DNA of 64,000 nt from Bryobacteraceae bacterium (GTDB taxonomy: Bacteria; Acidobacteriota; Terriglobia; Bryobacterales; Bryobacteraceae), in NCBI GenBank assembly GCA_025056455.1, contig JANWVY010000001.1:319757-383756 (forward strand), written 5' to 3'. The position numbers and the translations under genes were made by a program. Numbering within the stretch: the first letter of the stretch is position 1; each line of letters opens with the position of its first letter. A model generated the notes under the pieces. That model saw only the letters and a program-made list of their open reading frames with translations. It did not search any database and was not told where the DNA came from. Positions 9,030-18,195 of this stretch are shown here, in pieces.

Positions 9030-9124
9030 GGAAGGAGGACGTCTCCACAGCTGACAACGTGTAGTCATTTTTGAACTTTCCCGTCCGACAAAGCGTCTGA
9101 TTCCGTTGGGAGCCGGAAATCATT

Positions 9125-10552
9125 GTGAAACGAAAGACCAAGATTACGCTCGGTGTCGTTGTTTTGGCCCTTCTCGCGGGGGGAGGCTATGCCGGATATC
9201 ACTACAGCAAGAAAGGCGTTGTCGTGGTGCAAACCGGTCGCGTCGTGCGGCAGGACTTGACAGCGATTGTGACGGCTTCCGGGGAAATCAAGCCGCGCAA
9301 CTATATCAATATTGGAACGAACGCCGTTTCGCCGTCACGGATTACCGAGATCCTAGTAAGCGAGGGGCAGGCCGTTCGCAAGGGCCAAATCTTGGCCAAG
9401 CTCGAATCCGTTCAGCCCGAAGCGGAAGTAGCAGCCCAGCGAGCCGCCTTGAGCACAGCCGAAGCGGAGGCCGCCGCCAGTGAAGCGGCAGTGCGAGCGG
9501 CCGATGAAAACATCCGTACGGCGGAAGCATCGCTCGAGCGAGCCAAGGCCGACTTGGAGCGCTCGCGGATTTTCTTCGAGCGCGCCAAACGCTTGTGGGA
9601 AGACAAGCTCATTTCTCGGCAGGAGTATGACCAGCGGGCCACCGAGTATGCAGCCGTGCAAGCGGCCGTCCGGGAAGCGGAAGCGCGCATTCACCAGCTT
9701 CAAGCCCAGCGACAGCAGGCGGTGCAGAACCTCGCCGCGGCCCAGCGCCGCATTGCGCTTTCGCAAGCGAATCTAAAGCGAGCCACCGACGTGTTGCAAC
9801 GGACCCTTGCCATCGCACCCATCGACGGGGTCGTAACGAACCTACCCGTGCGGGTGGGAGAAACTGTCGTGCCGGGAATCCAGAATTCGCCTGCCAGCCT
9901 GATCATGACCATCGCCGACATGTCGCTGATTACGGCCGAGGTGAAGGTCGATGAAACGGACATTGTCAACGTGAAGCTGGACCAGGAGGCCGAGGTCACC
10001 ATCGATGCTCTTCCCAATCGCACTTTCCGCGGCCGGGTGATTGAGATCGGCAACACGGCCATCTTGCGTTCCACGGGCCTGGCCGCAAGTCAAAGCGCGA
10101 TTTCCAGCCAAGAGGCAAAAGATTTTAAAGTCGTGGTTGCGCTCAACAATCCGCCAGCGGAGATCCGCCCCGGACTCTCCTGCACGGCGAAGATTATCAC
10201 AGCCGTCCGCCGGCAAACCCTTACGGTTCCGATTCAAGCTCTCACCGTAAGGCGAAAAGGGGATCTTGAGCCCGAGCGGAAATCCGGCGTACAAGCCGCC
10301 GCCCCGTTAGACCCCGCGGTCGAGCGCGAGAGGAAACAAGAGTTGCAGGGCGTTTTCGTCATCGCCAATGGCGTCGCAATGTTTAAGAAAGTGGAAACAG
10401 GAATTACGGGCGCCACCGACATCGAAGTTTTAAGCGGGGTCAACGAAGGCGAGGAAATCATCACCGGTTCGTACAAAGTGTTGCGCACGTTACGCAACGA
10501 AGCCAAGGTAAAGGTGGAGAACAACAAGCCCCCACTGAAGGCGGAATCCTAA
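9125..10552 (+). CDS. MacA-like periplasmic adaptor (HlyD/RND-type membrane fusion protein)
   Basis: 475 residues. An N-terminal membrane anchor (about residues 7-28) follows a basic start. A beta-barrel/lipoyl half then begins with ASGEIKPRNYINIG. A long Ala/Glu/Arg-rich coiled-coil hairpin (about 105-225) is followed by IAPIDGVVTNLPVRVGETV (second lipoyl half) and a beta-barrel and membrane-proximal region. This is the MacA architecture: the adaptor links a MacB-type ABC transporter to an outer-membrane channel. The start is a GTG at 9125; no ATG fits. The next gene, 27 bp downstream, is a LolD/MacB-type ATPase, so the pair looks like one transport unit. No permease follows. Confidence 0.88.
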   Translation: MKRKTKITLGVVVLALLAGGGYAGYHYSKKGVVVVQTGRVVRQDLTAIVTASGEIKPRNYINIGTNAVSPSRITEILVSEGQAVRKGQILAKLESVQPEAEVAAQRAALSTAEAEAAASEAAVRAADENIRTAEASLERAKADLERSRIFFERAKRLWEDKLISRQEYDQRATEYAAVQAAVREAEARIHQLQAQRQQAVQNLAAAQRRIALSQANLKRATDVLQRTLAIAPIDGVVTNLPVRVGETVVPGIQNSPASLIMTIADMSLITAEVKVDETDIVNVKLDQEAEVTIDALPNRTFRGRVIEIGNTAILRSTGLAASQSAISSQEAKDFKVVVALNNPPAEIRPGLSCTAKIITAVRRQTLTVPIQALTVRRKGDLEPERKSGVQAAAPLDPAVERERKQELQGVFVIANGVAMFKKVETGITGATDIEVLSGVNEGEEIITGSYKVLRTLRNEAKVKVENNKPPLKAES

Positions 10553-10579
10553 GCCAGCTGAGTTAAAATCGAGGGAATC

Positions 10580-11317
10580 ATGGCACAGGCAGTCCAGGAA
10601 AAAATCGACCGCGGCGCGGAGCTGCGACGGCAGGGCATCGTCATCCGCACCTACGATCTTTGGAAGACCTACGTCATGGGAGACCAAATCATCAATGCGG
10701 TCTCAGGCGTGGACATCGAAATCAAAGTCGGCGAGTATGTCGCCATTATGGGTCCTTCTGGTTCCGGGAAGTCGACTCTGATGAACCTGATCGGTTGTCT
10801 GGACACACCAACCAAGGGCGAGTACTACATCAACGGTCGCTTGGTGAGCTCCATGACGGATGACGAACTGGCCGCGATTCGCAACAAAGAGATTGGCTTC
10901 GTGTTCCAGACCTTCAATCTGCTGGCGCGGGCTACAGCCATTCACAACGTGGAGCTGCCTCTAATCTATGCTGGCGTGCCTGCTGAGCAGCGTTTGGAAC
11001 GGGCCAAAAAGGTTCTCCAGCAGGTGGATCTCGCGCAGCGCATGTACCACAAACCGAACGAACTATCTGGCGGACAGCGACAGCGCGTGGCCATCGCCCG
11101 GGCCCTTGTCAACAACCCCTCGATTCTGCTGGCCGACGAGCCGACGGGAAACCTGGACTCTGCAACGGGTGAAGAAATTATGGGGCTATTCGAGCGGCTG
11201 CACCAACAAGGCAACACCATCGTGCTCGTAACTCACGAACAAGACATCGCCCTGCACGCTCACCGCGTAATCTATATCCGTGACGGCAAGGTGGCCAAGG
11301 ACGAGCGAATCAAGTAG
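10580..11317 (+). CDS. ABC transporter ATP-binding protein, LolD/MacB type
   Basis: 245 residues forming one nucleotide-binding domain. It has Walker [10 protein letters not shown] at 58-66, the Q-loop in [10 protein letters not shown], the signature [15 protein letters not shown] near 160, Walker B with [12 protein letters not shown], and the switch His in LVTHEQD. These features place it in the MacB/LolD/FtsE subgroup, which powers mechanotransmission or lipoprotein release rather than solute import. The N-terminus (about 20 residues) is longer than usual. GAGGGA lies just upstream of the ATG. It is probably cotranscribed with the preceding adaptor. The MacB permease expected next is absent: a receptor gene converges from the opposite strand. 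Confidence 0.93.
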   Translation: MAQAVQEKIDRGAELRRQGIVIRTYDLWKTYVMGDQIINAVSGVDIEIKVGEYVAIMGPSGSGKSTLMNLIGCLDTPTKGEYYINGRLVSSMTDDELAAIRNKEIGFVFQTFNLLARATAIHNVELPLIYAGVPAEQRLERAKKVLQQVDLAQRMYHKPNELSGGQRQRVAIARALVNNPSILLADEPTGNLDSATGEEIMGLFERLHQQGNTIVLVTHEQDIALHAHRVIYIRDGKVAKDERIK

Positions 11318-11386
11318 GGCTGCTTTTCTGGCCAACCCTCACGTCCGACTAGCCTCCGGCCGCGATTTCCTTGGGAACACGGAGCC

Positions 11387-14300
11387 CTAAAAAATGGCTT
11401 TGATTCCCAGAGTGACTTGCCGCTGGCCGTGACCTTTTTCCGCTGTGATCGTTCCAAAAGCAGCGCTTACGGGATTCGTATTGGGAGCAGCAAATTGCAC
11501 GTGGTTGAGAGAATTGAACGTCTCTACCCGGAACTGGGCTGTCACCCTTTCCTTGATCCGGTAGTTCTTAAATAGAGACAGATCGAAGTTATTGATCCCG
11601 TCAGCGCGAACCCCATTGAACCTGGTGCTGAGACCAATGATGTTGTTCACCAGCACTTGTTGGGGGTTTCGGTTGAAACCAGCATCCACGTTGAACCAGC
11701 GCTCGGCGCGGCGCTGGCTGACGGGTAAAGGGATCTCTTTCAAACTGCCCGTAAAAATCGCGTTTCCAAACCCGAGCGCGTCACCGGTTTGTCCTTCATA
11801 CCAACCTTGCAGCTGCCATCCCCCAAAGAGAGCTTGTCTCCAACCAGCCCAAGCGGGGAAAAAGCGGCGGTTGCGTCCAAACGGCAACTCGTAGATGGCG
11901 CTCAGCACGAACCGGTGCGTGTAGTCTTGATCGGAAATAACTTTTTCGGGAAGGTCATCAACATCGTTGCGATAATCGGTAGCTTGCATGAACTTGGACC
12001 AGGTCCAACTGGATTGGAAGCTGAGCCCGTTGCTCATTCGCTTCTCGACAGCGAGCTGGAGGGAGTGGAAGTAGGAAAATCCGGCGGGCGTAGTGAAGGT
12101 GATGCTTCCAAAATGCGGGTACGGGCGCAGCAGTTGAGCCACCCCCACGCGCTGATTCGCCAGCGCAGTCCCTGCAAATTCCGGCATGCCCGCAAACGGG
12201 TTTGGCACTTGGCGGCTCAAAAAGTCAATTACGGCCTGATCGCGCACCGGTAGAGTCGACAAGTATTGCCTCGGAACAGGATTCAATTCGCGCGTCACAC
12301 CGAGCTTCGTTCCGCGGTTGCCGACATAAGATACATCGGCCACAATCCTGCCTGGTAATTCCCGTTGAATGGAAGCGGACCATCGCTGCATATAGGGATT
12401 CAGTGGCGTCTCGTTAAAAAAGCTGACGCCACGGCCGAGGAAAGTTCGCAAACCTTCGGATGCTCCACGCGCATCCTCAATGCCGTTGGGAAACGGATTG
12501 CGAAGCGTGGCCACGTAGGTCTGCCCGTTATCGAGGGAGGGAATGATGTTGGTCGGCTGGTTGAATCCACCCTGGTTTACGCCAAAGCGGTCCACTCCCA
12601 AAACGTCATAAAAAATACCGTATCCGGCGCGGAATACCATCCGGCGGTTGATCTGAAACGCCACACCCACGCGCGGAGCAAAGTTGTTGCGGTCAGGACG
12701 CCACAACGCAGAGGGCTGTCCCACGCCCGCAAAGGTGAGTCCGCCGAGAGTCTGAAACTGAGATACCGGAACCTCGGGGATGGGCGATGCTGCATAGCGA
12801 GCGAGAGCAAGCTGCGAGATCGGGTTGGGAGTTGTGAAGTCAAAGCCGCGAATCGAGCGATTGAATCGCTCGGCAACCGGTGTTTCGTACTCATAGCGCA
12901 GGCCGAGGTTGAGAGTGAGGCGCGGCGTAAGCCGCCAATCGTCCTGAAAATAAAAGCCCCAATAGGTGCTATCTTCCGCGCGCGAGGCGTTATTGTTGAT
13001 TACGCCGCCTGTTGCAATTCCAAACAGCATGGAAGCGAGCGCCTGTCCGATGGGAGCCGCAGGAGAGTTATCGAGTGGCCCGCGCGTGAAGGTGGCGTTG
13101 AAAGTAAACTGCGGCGCTACGTAGCCGTAGTTAAATCCGGTCTCCTTTTGCAAGCGGTATTCGGCCCCGATGCGCATGCTGTGCGAGCCAGAAATCTTGG
13201 TCAGGATGGCCTGGGCCGTGTGATAGTTGGTGGTCTCTCGCGTGCCTCCGTTATTGCCCATGGTCAAATAGCCGTCGACTTGCACACCGGGAAAGGCAAT
13301 GCCATCGCGGCCCAGTTTCCGGGTGATTTCATGGACCAGCGTGGCCGGCAAGCCCAGCGACAGTAAGTCGAACCCCTGGCTGCCACGGCTGTTAATCGCG
13401 CTCTGGTAGCTGACGCCATAGCGGAGATTCAGCAACAAGCCGGCATTGAAGACGTGAACGTCGTCTACTACCGCGCCCCAGCCTGTGCGGTCCAGCAAGT
13501 CGATATTGGTGATGGTCCGCCAGGAATTCGTGTAGTTATCATGTTGCTGGTTGTTGATGCGGACAAAGAAGCGGTTCTTCTCACTAAAAACATGATCCAC
13601 GCGGCTTGTATAAATGTAGTTCTCGCGCAGAATCTCTTGCGTAGTGAAGTAGTTGTTGCGCTGCTCGCGATTTTGATTGGGCTGATTGGCCTCTGGGAAA
13701 TAGCGGATCAGTCGTGCTGCCACGGGGTCGATGCGGGAAGCAGGAATCACGTTGCCCGGCAGGGGTTGACGCTGGAACCGGCCGTTGGGGGCGGGTACTG
13801 TCGTAAATGGGTCGTAGATCTGGTAGCTGGCGCCAAGCCGCCCCAGTTCAGAAAAATCTCCGCGGCGCTGCTCGGGGGTGGGCACCGTGCCCGTGTTGGA
13901 GAGATTGCGGCGAATGGAGAGATCTTCAAAGCCAAACGTGAAGAACGTCTTGTTGCGACCGTCGTAAATCTTTGCGAGTCGAACTGGTCCGCTGATGGTA
14001 GTGCCCCAGCGGCGGTGCAGCCAGCTTGGCACCGCTGCGGCGCGTTGTTCTGGTGTGAGCACGGTGTTTGGATCTGCCAGGAAACGGTTCGTAAACCAAG
14101 GAATGGCCCGAATCTGAGAATCATTGAAGTAACCGGTGCCGTGGAGGATATTCGTGCCCGACTTCATGCTGACATTGGTGACGGCGCCGGCGGCGTGTCC
14201 AATCGAAGCGTCATAGCTCGCCGTCTGAATCTTGAATTCCTGGACCAAATCCTGCGGAGGAGAAAATACCGCGTTGCGGTTGGTCATATTCGGCGAGCCG

Positions 14301-14884
14301 TCAACCGATACTTCACTCGAGCCGCTCCGAGTTCCGTTGGCGATAATCCCGGTGGCGGCTCCGTTATCCATGGGGTTGCCCGCACTGCGTCCCCCACTGC
14401 TCAACACGCCGGGGGTCAGTCGCGCGAGATAGAAGGGATTGCCGCCCACAATCGGCAACTCGGTTACCCGGCGTTCATCCATGACCAAGCCGATACTGGC
14501 AGTGGCCGTCTCAAGCAGCGGCGTTTCACCGCTCACGGTCACCGACTCAGAAACTGCGCCAACTTCCAGACGAAAATCCAAAGTAAGCCGGTCGTTGACT
14601 CGTAGTTCAATGCCCTGGCGAACTGCCTTCTTAAAGCCGGGCATTTCCACTTCCACCCGGTAAACGCCAGGCAAAAGATAGGGAATTTCAAAGGCACCGC
14701 TCTCGTTGGTTTTCGAGGTCGCGGTCGTATTCATCGCGACGTTGGTAGCGCGCACCGTGGCCCCAACGACGGCTGCGCCAGTTGCATCGGTGGTTTGTCC
14801 GGTAATCGTGGCGCGCGCTTCCTGCGCGAAGGCGCTCGACTGCAGGATAAGCGTGACCAGCAAGAGTAACCAGATTCGTTTCAT
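11387..14884 (-). CDS. Oar-like TonB-dependent outer-membrane receptor
   Basis: 1165 residues. A signal peptide (MKRIWLLLLVTLILQSSAFA) is followed by a carboxypeptidase-regulatory/CnaB-like domain (about 25-105, ATITGQTTDATGAAVVGATV). A plug domain and a long outer-membrane barrel make up the rest. The C-terminal strand ends with the aromatic GIKAIF, as BAM substrates do. Such receptors are strongly expanded in Acidobacteria and are thought to import large or polymeric substrates with TonB energy; the ligand is unknown. I chose the ATG at 14884 because GGGGA lies 7 bases upstream and the signal peptide begins there. It is divergent from the sulfatase gene 200 bp away, which suggests a shared polysaccharide-use role (inference). 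Confidence 0.92.
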   Translation of the reverse strand: MKRIWLLLLVTLILQSSAFAQEARATITGQTTDATGAAVVGATVRATNVAMNTTATSKTNESGAFEIPYLLPGVYRVEVEMPGFKKAVRQGIELRVNDRLTLDFRLEVGAVSESVTVSGETPLLETATASIGLVMDERRVTELPIVGGNPFYLARLTPGVLSSGGRSAGNPMDNGAATGIIANGTRSGSSEVSVDGSPNMTNRNAVFSPPQDLVQEFKIQTASYDASIGHAAGAVTNVSMKSGTNILHGTGYFNDSQIRAIPWFTNRFLADPNTVLTPEQRAAAVPSWLHRRWGTTISGPVRLAKIYDGRNKTFFTFGFEDLSIRRNLSNTGTVPTPEQRRGDFSELGRLGASYQIYDPFTTVPAPNGRFQRQPLPGNVIPASRIDPVAARLIRYFPEANQPNQNREQRNNYFTTQEILRENYIYTSRVDHVFSEKNRFFVRINNQQHDNYTNSWRTITNIDLLDRTGWGAVVDDVHVFNAGLLLNLRYGVSYQSAINSRGSQGFDLLSLGLPATLVHEITRKLGRDGIAFPGVQVDGYLTMGNNGGTRETTNYHTAQAILTKISGSHSMRIGAEYRLQKETGFNYGYVAPQFTFNATFTRGPLDNSPAAPIGQALASMLFGIATGGVINNNASRAEDSTYWGFYFQDDWRLTPRLTLNLGLRYEYETPVAERFNRSIRGFDFTTPNPISQLALARYAASPIPEVPVSQFQTLGGLTFAGVGQPSALWRPDRNNFAPRVGVAFQINRRMVFRAGYGIFYDVLGVDRFGVNQGGFNQPTNIIPSLDNGQTYVATLRNPFPNGIEDARGASEGLRTFLGRGVSFFNETPLNPYMQRWSASIQRELPGRIVADVSYVGNRGTKLGVTRELNPVPRQYLSTLPVRDQAVIDFLSRQVPNPFAGMPEFAGTALANQRVGVAQLLRPYPHFGSITFTTPAGFSYFHSLQLAVEKRMSNGLSFQSSWTWSKFMQATDYRNDVDDLPEKVISDQDYTHRFVLSAIYELPFGRNRRFFPAWAGWRQALFGGWQLQGWYEGQTGDALGFGNAIFTGSLKEIPLPVSQRRAERWFNVDAGFNRNPQQVLVNNIIGLSTRFNGVRADGINNFDLSLFKNYRIKERVTAQFRVETFNSLNHVQFAAPNTNPVSAAFGTITAEKGHGQRQVTLGIKAIF

Positions 14885-15085
14885 CAAAACTTCCCCAAAT
14901 CCTGTCCCGTTTCGGCGCAAGTATATCCGATTTTGGCAGTGGTGACGCTCCCCAGTAGCGTGAAACCAGAAGCGGCCTGAAACAGTTTTTTGAAAGCAAG
15001 AACACGCAAGCTTGAACCGTGAAGCGTACCGGGGCTTGCTCCGCTTGGTAGTTGCTCCTGTTTATCTGTGCTACAGGTAATCATC

Positions 15086-16483
15086 ATGAACCGCCGGAGT
15101 TTCCTTCCGACCGCCCTGGCCTCGGTTGCGCTGGGCGCACAAACGCAAGAGCAGCGCCTCAACATTCTGTTCTTGCTGGCCGACGATCAGCGCTGGGACG
15201 CCCTTGGCTGCATGGGGGACCCCTTTGTGCAGTCGCCCCACATCGACCGGTTGGCCTCCGAGGGGGTGATCTTTCAACGGAACTTCGTCACCACAGCGAT
15301 TTGCGTCTCAAGCCGTGCCAGCATCTTTACGGGTTTATACACACGCTGCCACGGGATCTGGAAATTTAACGACGTCTTCCCGGAAGAGAAATGGAAGCTT
15401 TCCTATCCGGTGCTGCTCAAACAGGCCGGCTACCGCCTCGGCTTTATTGGAAAGTTCGGAATCGATGGCGGCCGGCCCCCGATTCAAACCTTCGACTACT
15501 GGCGCGGATTCCAGGGACAAGGTCACTATTTCCCGCTGCGCGATGGCAAAACTCATCTGACTACGATCATGGGGGATCAAGCCATTGAGTTTCTGCGCGG
15601 TTGCTCGCCGGGTCAGCCGTTTTGCCTTTCGGTGAGCTTCAAAGCTCCCCATGCGCAGGACGAAGATCCCCGCCAGTTCCTCTATGACCCGCAAGACGCC
15701 GCTCTTTACCGGGAAGTGCGGATTCCGTTACCGCAAACCGCTGCTCCCGAATACATCCGCCAGTTACCGCTTTCTGTGCAGCGCTCGGAAGCGCGCCGTC
15801 GCTGGGCGGTCCGTTTCTCGACGCCAGATCTTTATCAGGAATCAGTGAAAGGCTACTACCGTCTGATTACCGGGATCGACCGCCAAGTGGGCCGGATTCG
15901 GGAAGAATTAGACCGGCTTGGCCTAGCTTCGAACACGGTGATCCTGTACAGTTCCGACAACGGGTTTTATCTTTCCGAGCATGGTCTTGCAGACAAATGG
16001 TTCATGCACGAGGAATCCATTCGCACGCCGCTAATCATTTACGATCCGCGCCTGGCGTCAAACCGGCGTGTGGAGCGGCACGGCGCGCTGACTTTGAACC
16101 TTGACATCGCGCCGACGATTCTGGATTACGCCGGGATGACTCCGCCTGCGAGCATGCAGGGCCGGAGCCTCAAACCACTGGTCGAAGGCGGCTCGCCTGC
16201 CTGGCGGAAAGATTTCTTCTACGAACATCACTACAATCTGAACGGCTGGATTCCTTCCACCGAAGGCGTTCGCACAAGCCGCTACAAGTACACGATATAT
16301 ATTGACGAGGCGACGCCAGCAGAAGAACTCTACGATCTGGAAGTGGACATGCAGGAAGAAACAAACCTCGCGCAAGATCCGCGCTTTACGCAAAAGTTAG
16401 CCGAGTTGCGCGCTCGGCGAGAAACGTGGCTTCGTCAACTCAAGCAATGGCGTCCAGACGTTCGCTGGACTGATCCTAGTTAG
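15086..16483 (+). CDS. Tat-exported sulfatase
   Basis: 465 residues. The N-terminus MNRRSFLPTALASVALGA is a Tat signal (RRSFL). The sulfatase fold follows, with metal-binding ADDQ at 32-35, the modification-site segment ICVSSRASIFTGLY with the candidate formylglycine Cys at 73, and the second metal site SSDNGFYLSEHG. The C-terminus has a typical sulfatase subdomain (EGVRTSRYKYTIYIDEATPA). Sulfatases of this type remove sulfate esters from polysaccharides or glycans. Oddly, the site reads C-V-S-S-R rather than C-x-P/A-S-R. AGGTAA lies 6 bases before the ATG. The gene is followed with no gap by an esterase, so the two may act together on one substrate. Confidence 0.9.
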   Translation: MNRRSFLPTALASVALGAQTQEQRLNILFLLADDQRWDALGCMGDPFVQSPHIDRLASEGVIFQRNFVTTAICVSSRASIFTGLYTRCHGIWKFNDVFPEEKWKLSYPVLLKQAGYRLGFIGKFGIDGGRPPIQTFDYWRGFQGQGHYFPLRDGKTHLTTIMGDQAIEFLRGCSPGQPFCLSVSFKAPHAQDEDPRQFLYDPQDAALYREVRIPLPQTAAPEYIRQLPLSVQRSEARRRWAVRFSTPDLYQESVKGYYRLITGIDRQVGRIREELDRLGLASNTVILYSSDNGFYLSEHGLADKWFMHEESIRTPLIIYDPRLASNRRVERHGALTLNLDIAPTILDYAGMTPPASMQGRSLKPLVEGGSPAWRKDFFYEHHYNLNGWIPSTEGVRTSRYKYTIYIDEATPAEELYDLEVDMQEETNLAQDPRFTQKLAELRARRETWLRQLKQWRPDVRWTDPS

Positions 16484-16495
16484 ATGAGGTCCGTA

Positions 16496-17647
16496 ATGAA
16501 ACGCGATTTCCTCCGACTGTTTCAGATCTTGTTTTTCGCAGGGCTTGCTCAAGCTCAACCCGTAGCTGCTCCCCCGCAATTCCGAAGTCCGGAGCTCCAC
16601 ACGGACAACCGTGTCACCTTTCGCATCCATGCACCTCAAGCCACGGAGGTTTCGCTTCGCGGGGAGTGGATGGCAGGCTCTGATCGTCTGCCTTTGGAAA
16701 AGGGCGACAACGGCATCTGGAGCATTACAGTTGGGCCGCTGAAACCAGAACTCATGACTTACACGCTCTATGTTAACGGTGTCCCCGTTGTAGATCCCCG
16801 CAATCCACTGGTTAAGCCCGGCATCCGTTCAGTCACCAGCTTGATCGATCTGCCAGGACCGGAGGCGGACTTCCACGCCTTAAAACCCGTACCTCATGGC
16901 ACAGTCCACATGCACTGGTATTTCTCGCGAGTGACAGGAAAGCACCGGCGTTTGCACGTCTACACGCCGCCGGGCTACGATCCGAACAAGAAGGTTCGCT
17001 ACCCGGTACTCTATCTGTTGCACGGCGCGGGCGACACCGATAGTGAATGGATCACAGTGGGGCGGGCCAACTGGATTCTCGATAACTTGCTCGGTGCCGG
17101 TAAAGCAAAACCGATGCTGATCGTCATGCCAGACGGACACCCGGCAGACCCGTCCTCCATGGATCCCGTTCTGCGTGGCCAAAATACGAAACTCATGGAG
17201 CAAGATCTACTTGAAAACGTCATTCCGCTGGTGGAATCCCAGTACCGTGTGGCCAACAACCCCGGTATGCGGGCTCTCGCAGGTCTTAGCATGGGCGGCA
17301 ATCAGACTCTGAACATCGGCCTGGCTCATCCCGATCGCTTCGCCTATCTCGGGGTCTTCAGCTCCTCTTCCGGATTCACGCCGCAAATGCAGCAGGAGTT
17401 TGCACAGCGGTTTGAGTCCCTGTTTCAAGCCCCAGAGAAGCTCAACGCACAACTGCGTTTGCTGTGGATTGGCTGTGGCACGGCCGACTTTTTATACCAG
17501 CGCAATCTCGAGACCATCGCCCTACTGAAACGGCACAACATTCGCCACGTGTACAAAGAGACGCCGGGCGCAGGCCACAGCTGGTATCTCTGGCGGCAGT
17601 ATCTCGCCGAGTTCTCCCAATTATTGTTTCGCAGCAACGGAAGCTGA
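16496..17647 (+). CDS. Secreted alpha/beta-hydrolase esterase with N-terminal E-set domain
   Basis: 383 residues. A signal peptide (RLFQILFFAGLAQAQ) is followed by an immunoglobulin-like early-set domain (about 25-110, VTFRIHAPQATEVSLRGEW). A CE1/esterase-D type hydrolase then shows YPVLYLLHGAGD, the nucleophile motif GLSMGG (Ser near 265), an Asp in CGTADF and His in GAGHSW. This is the layout of enterochelin-esterase-like or feruloyl/acetyl-xylan esterases. The start at 16496 is preceded by GAGG 6 bases away; an ATG at 16484, immediately after the sulfatase stop, is the alternative. Its position behind a sulfatase suggests joint removal of ester groups from a polysaccharide (inference). Confidence 0.88.
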   Translation: MKRDFLRLFQILFFAGLAQAQPVAAPPQFRSPELHTDNRVTFRIHAPQATEVSLRGEWMAGSDRLPLEKGDNGIWSITVGPLKPELMTYTLYVNGVPVVDPRNPLVKPGIRSVTSLIDLPGPEADFHALKPVPHGTVHMHWYFSRVTGKHRRLHVYTPPGYDPNKKVRYPVLYLLHGAGDTDSEWITVGRANWILDNLLGAGKAKPMLIVMPDGHPADPSSMDPVLRGQNTKLMEQDLLENVIPLVESQYRVANNPGMRALAGLSMGGNQTLNIGLAHPDRFAYLGVFSSSSGFTPQMQQEFAQRFESLFQAPEKLNAQLRLLWIGCGTADFLYQRNLETIALLKRHNIRHVYKETPGAGHSWYLWRQYLAEFSQLLFRSNGS

Positions 17648-18195
17648 CAGAGATTGCCCGCCTGCCACTAATTTGATAGGCTCCCCCGAGATCTGTGGTA
17701 GGTGTGGAATGACTCGGCGGGTCGCCAGGCCACTTCCGCATTGGGCGCTTTTTGACTGGCGGGTGGCGCATGAGCCAGAACGAGTCCATTTTGGGTAGAC
17801 AGCAGAACCTGAACACCTAGCGTGACTTTGCAAGCGACTGGTTAGCGGAGATTGGCTACTCGGGATGGCGAGGTGTGCACCTCGTGCCTCAGTATGACCC
17901 CAACTTCTCGCCTGCTGGTCCAGGCAACATTAACGCCAAGCACGTCGATCAGAGGCTCGCCATCCCAGAAACGAACATCATTGCTTTCCGGCTCGGCAAA
18001 ACCTTCGGCCATCACTGCGGACACACCGCGCTTCGGACCACCTGGAGCCGTCGTGGGGGCAGCCAATTTCGGTGTGATCACGAGCGCCGCCACACCCCGC
18101 AACTTGCAATTCGGCGTGAAGCTGATTTGGTGAAAGCCACCCCTGTTTGAAAGTAATGGAAGAAGATCGCCGCCAGAATAACTAAGTTATTCTCG
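17648..18195. other. Intergenic region with receptor remnant
   Basis: About 550 bp between the esterase and the membrane-protein pair. 17648-17820 has no recognisable content. 17821-18133 encodes pieces of a TonB-dependent receptor in two frames (see the pseudogene entry). The last 60 bp before the next ATG show no clear promoter or ribosome-binding site. Confidence 0.5.
17821..18133 (+). pseudogene. Degraded C-terminal fragment of an Oar-like TonB-dependent receptor
   Basis: Two adjacent stretches on the plus strand read as receptor sequence in different frames. In one frame, about 17845-17990 gives AEIGYSGWRGVHLVPQYDP then NFSPAGPGNINAKH. This matches the strand pair found in the intact receptors here (compare YVGNLGTKLYGAY and PVPGPGAVNPRRPY in the receptor at 48361-51612). 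In another frame, about 18024-18133 gives RFGPPGAVVGAANFGVITSA then TPRNLQFGVKLIW and a stop, the canonical C-terminus of such receptors (compare NFGVIGGTARPNRQLQLGLK). The roughly 250 residues normally between these two places are missing. So this is a remnant with at least one large deletion and a frame change, lying in the same direction as its neighbours. Confidence 0.75.

Larger units (their letters stand above)
8773..9124. other. Divergent intergenic region between dnaB and the macA-like gene
   Basis: About 350 bp without a gene. It holds a palindrome of the CRP/FNR type (8857-8872). It also has three nonamers resembling DnaA boxes with one or two mismatches: TTTTGCACA at 8832, TGTGGATTC at 8844 and TTTTCCACA at 8909. 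A TATAAT hexamer at 9024 followed by GGAAGGAGG faces the macA-like gene. The last is an apparent ribosome-binding sequence with no start codon at the right distance, so it is probably part of a leader. Confidence 0.45.

Noticed and set aside
12365-14605. Two plus-strand open frames of over 330 residues opposite the first receptor
   Set aside because: Antisense to an unmistakable TonB-dependent receptor; composition is not protein-like.
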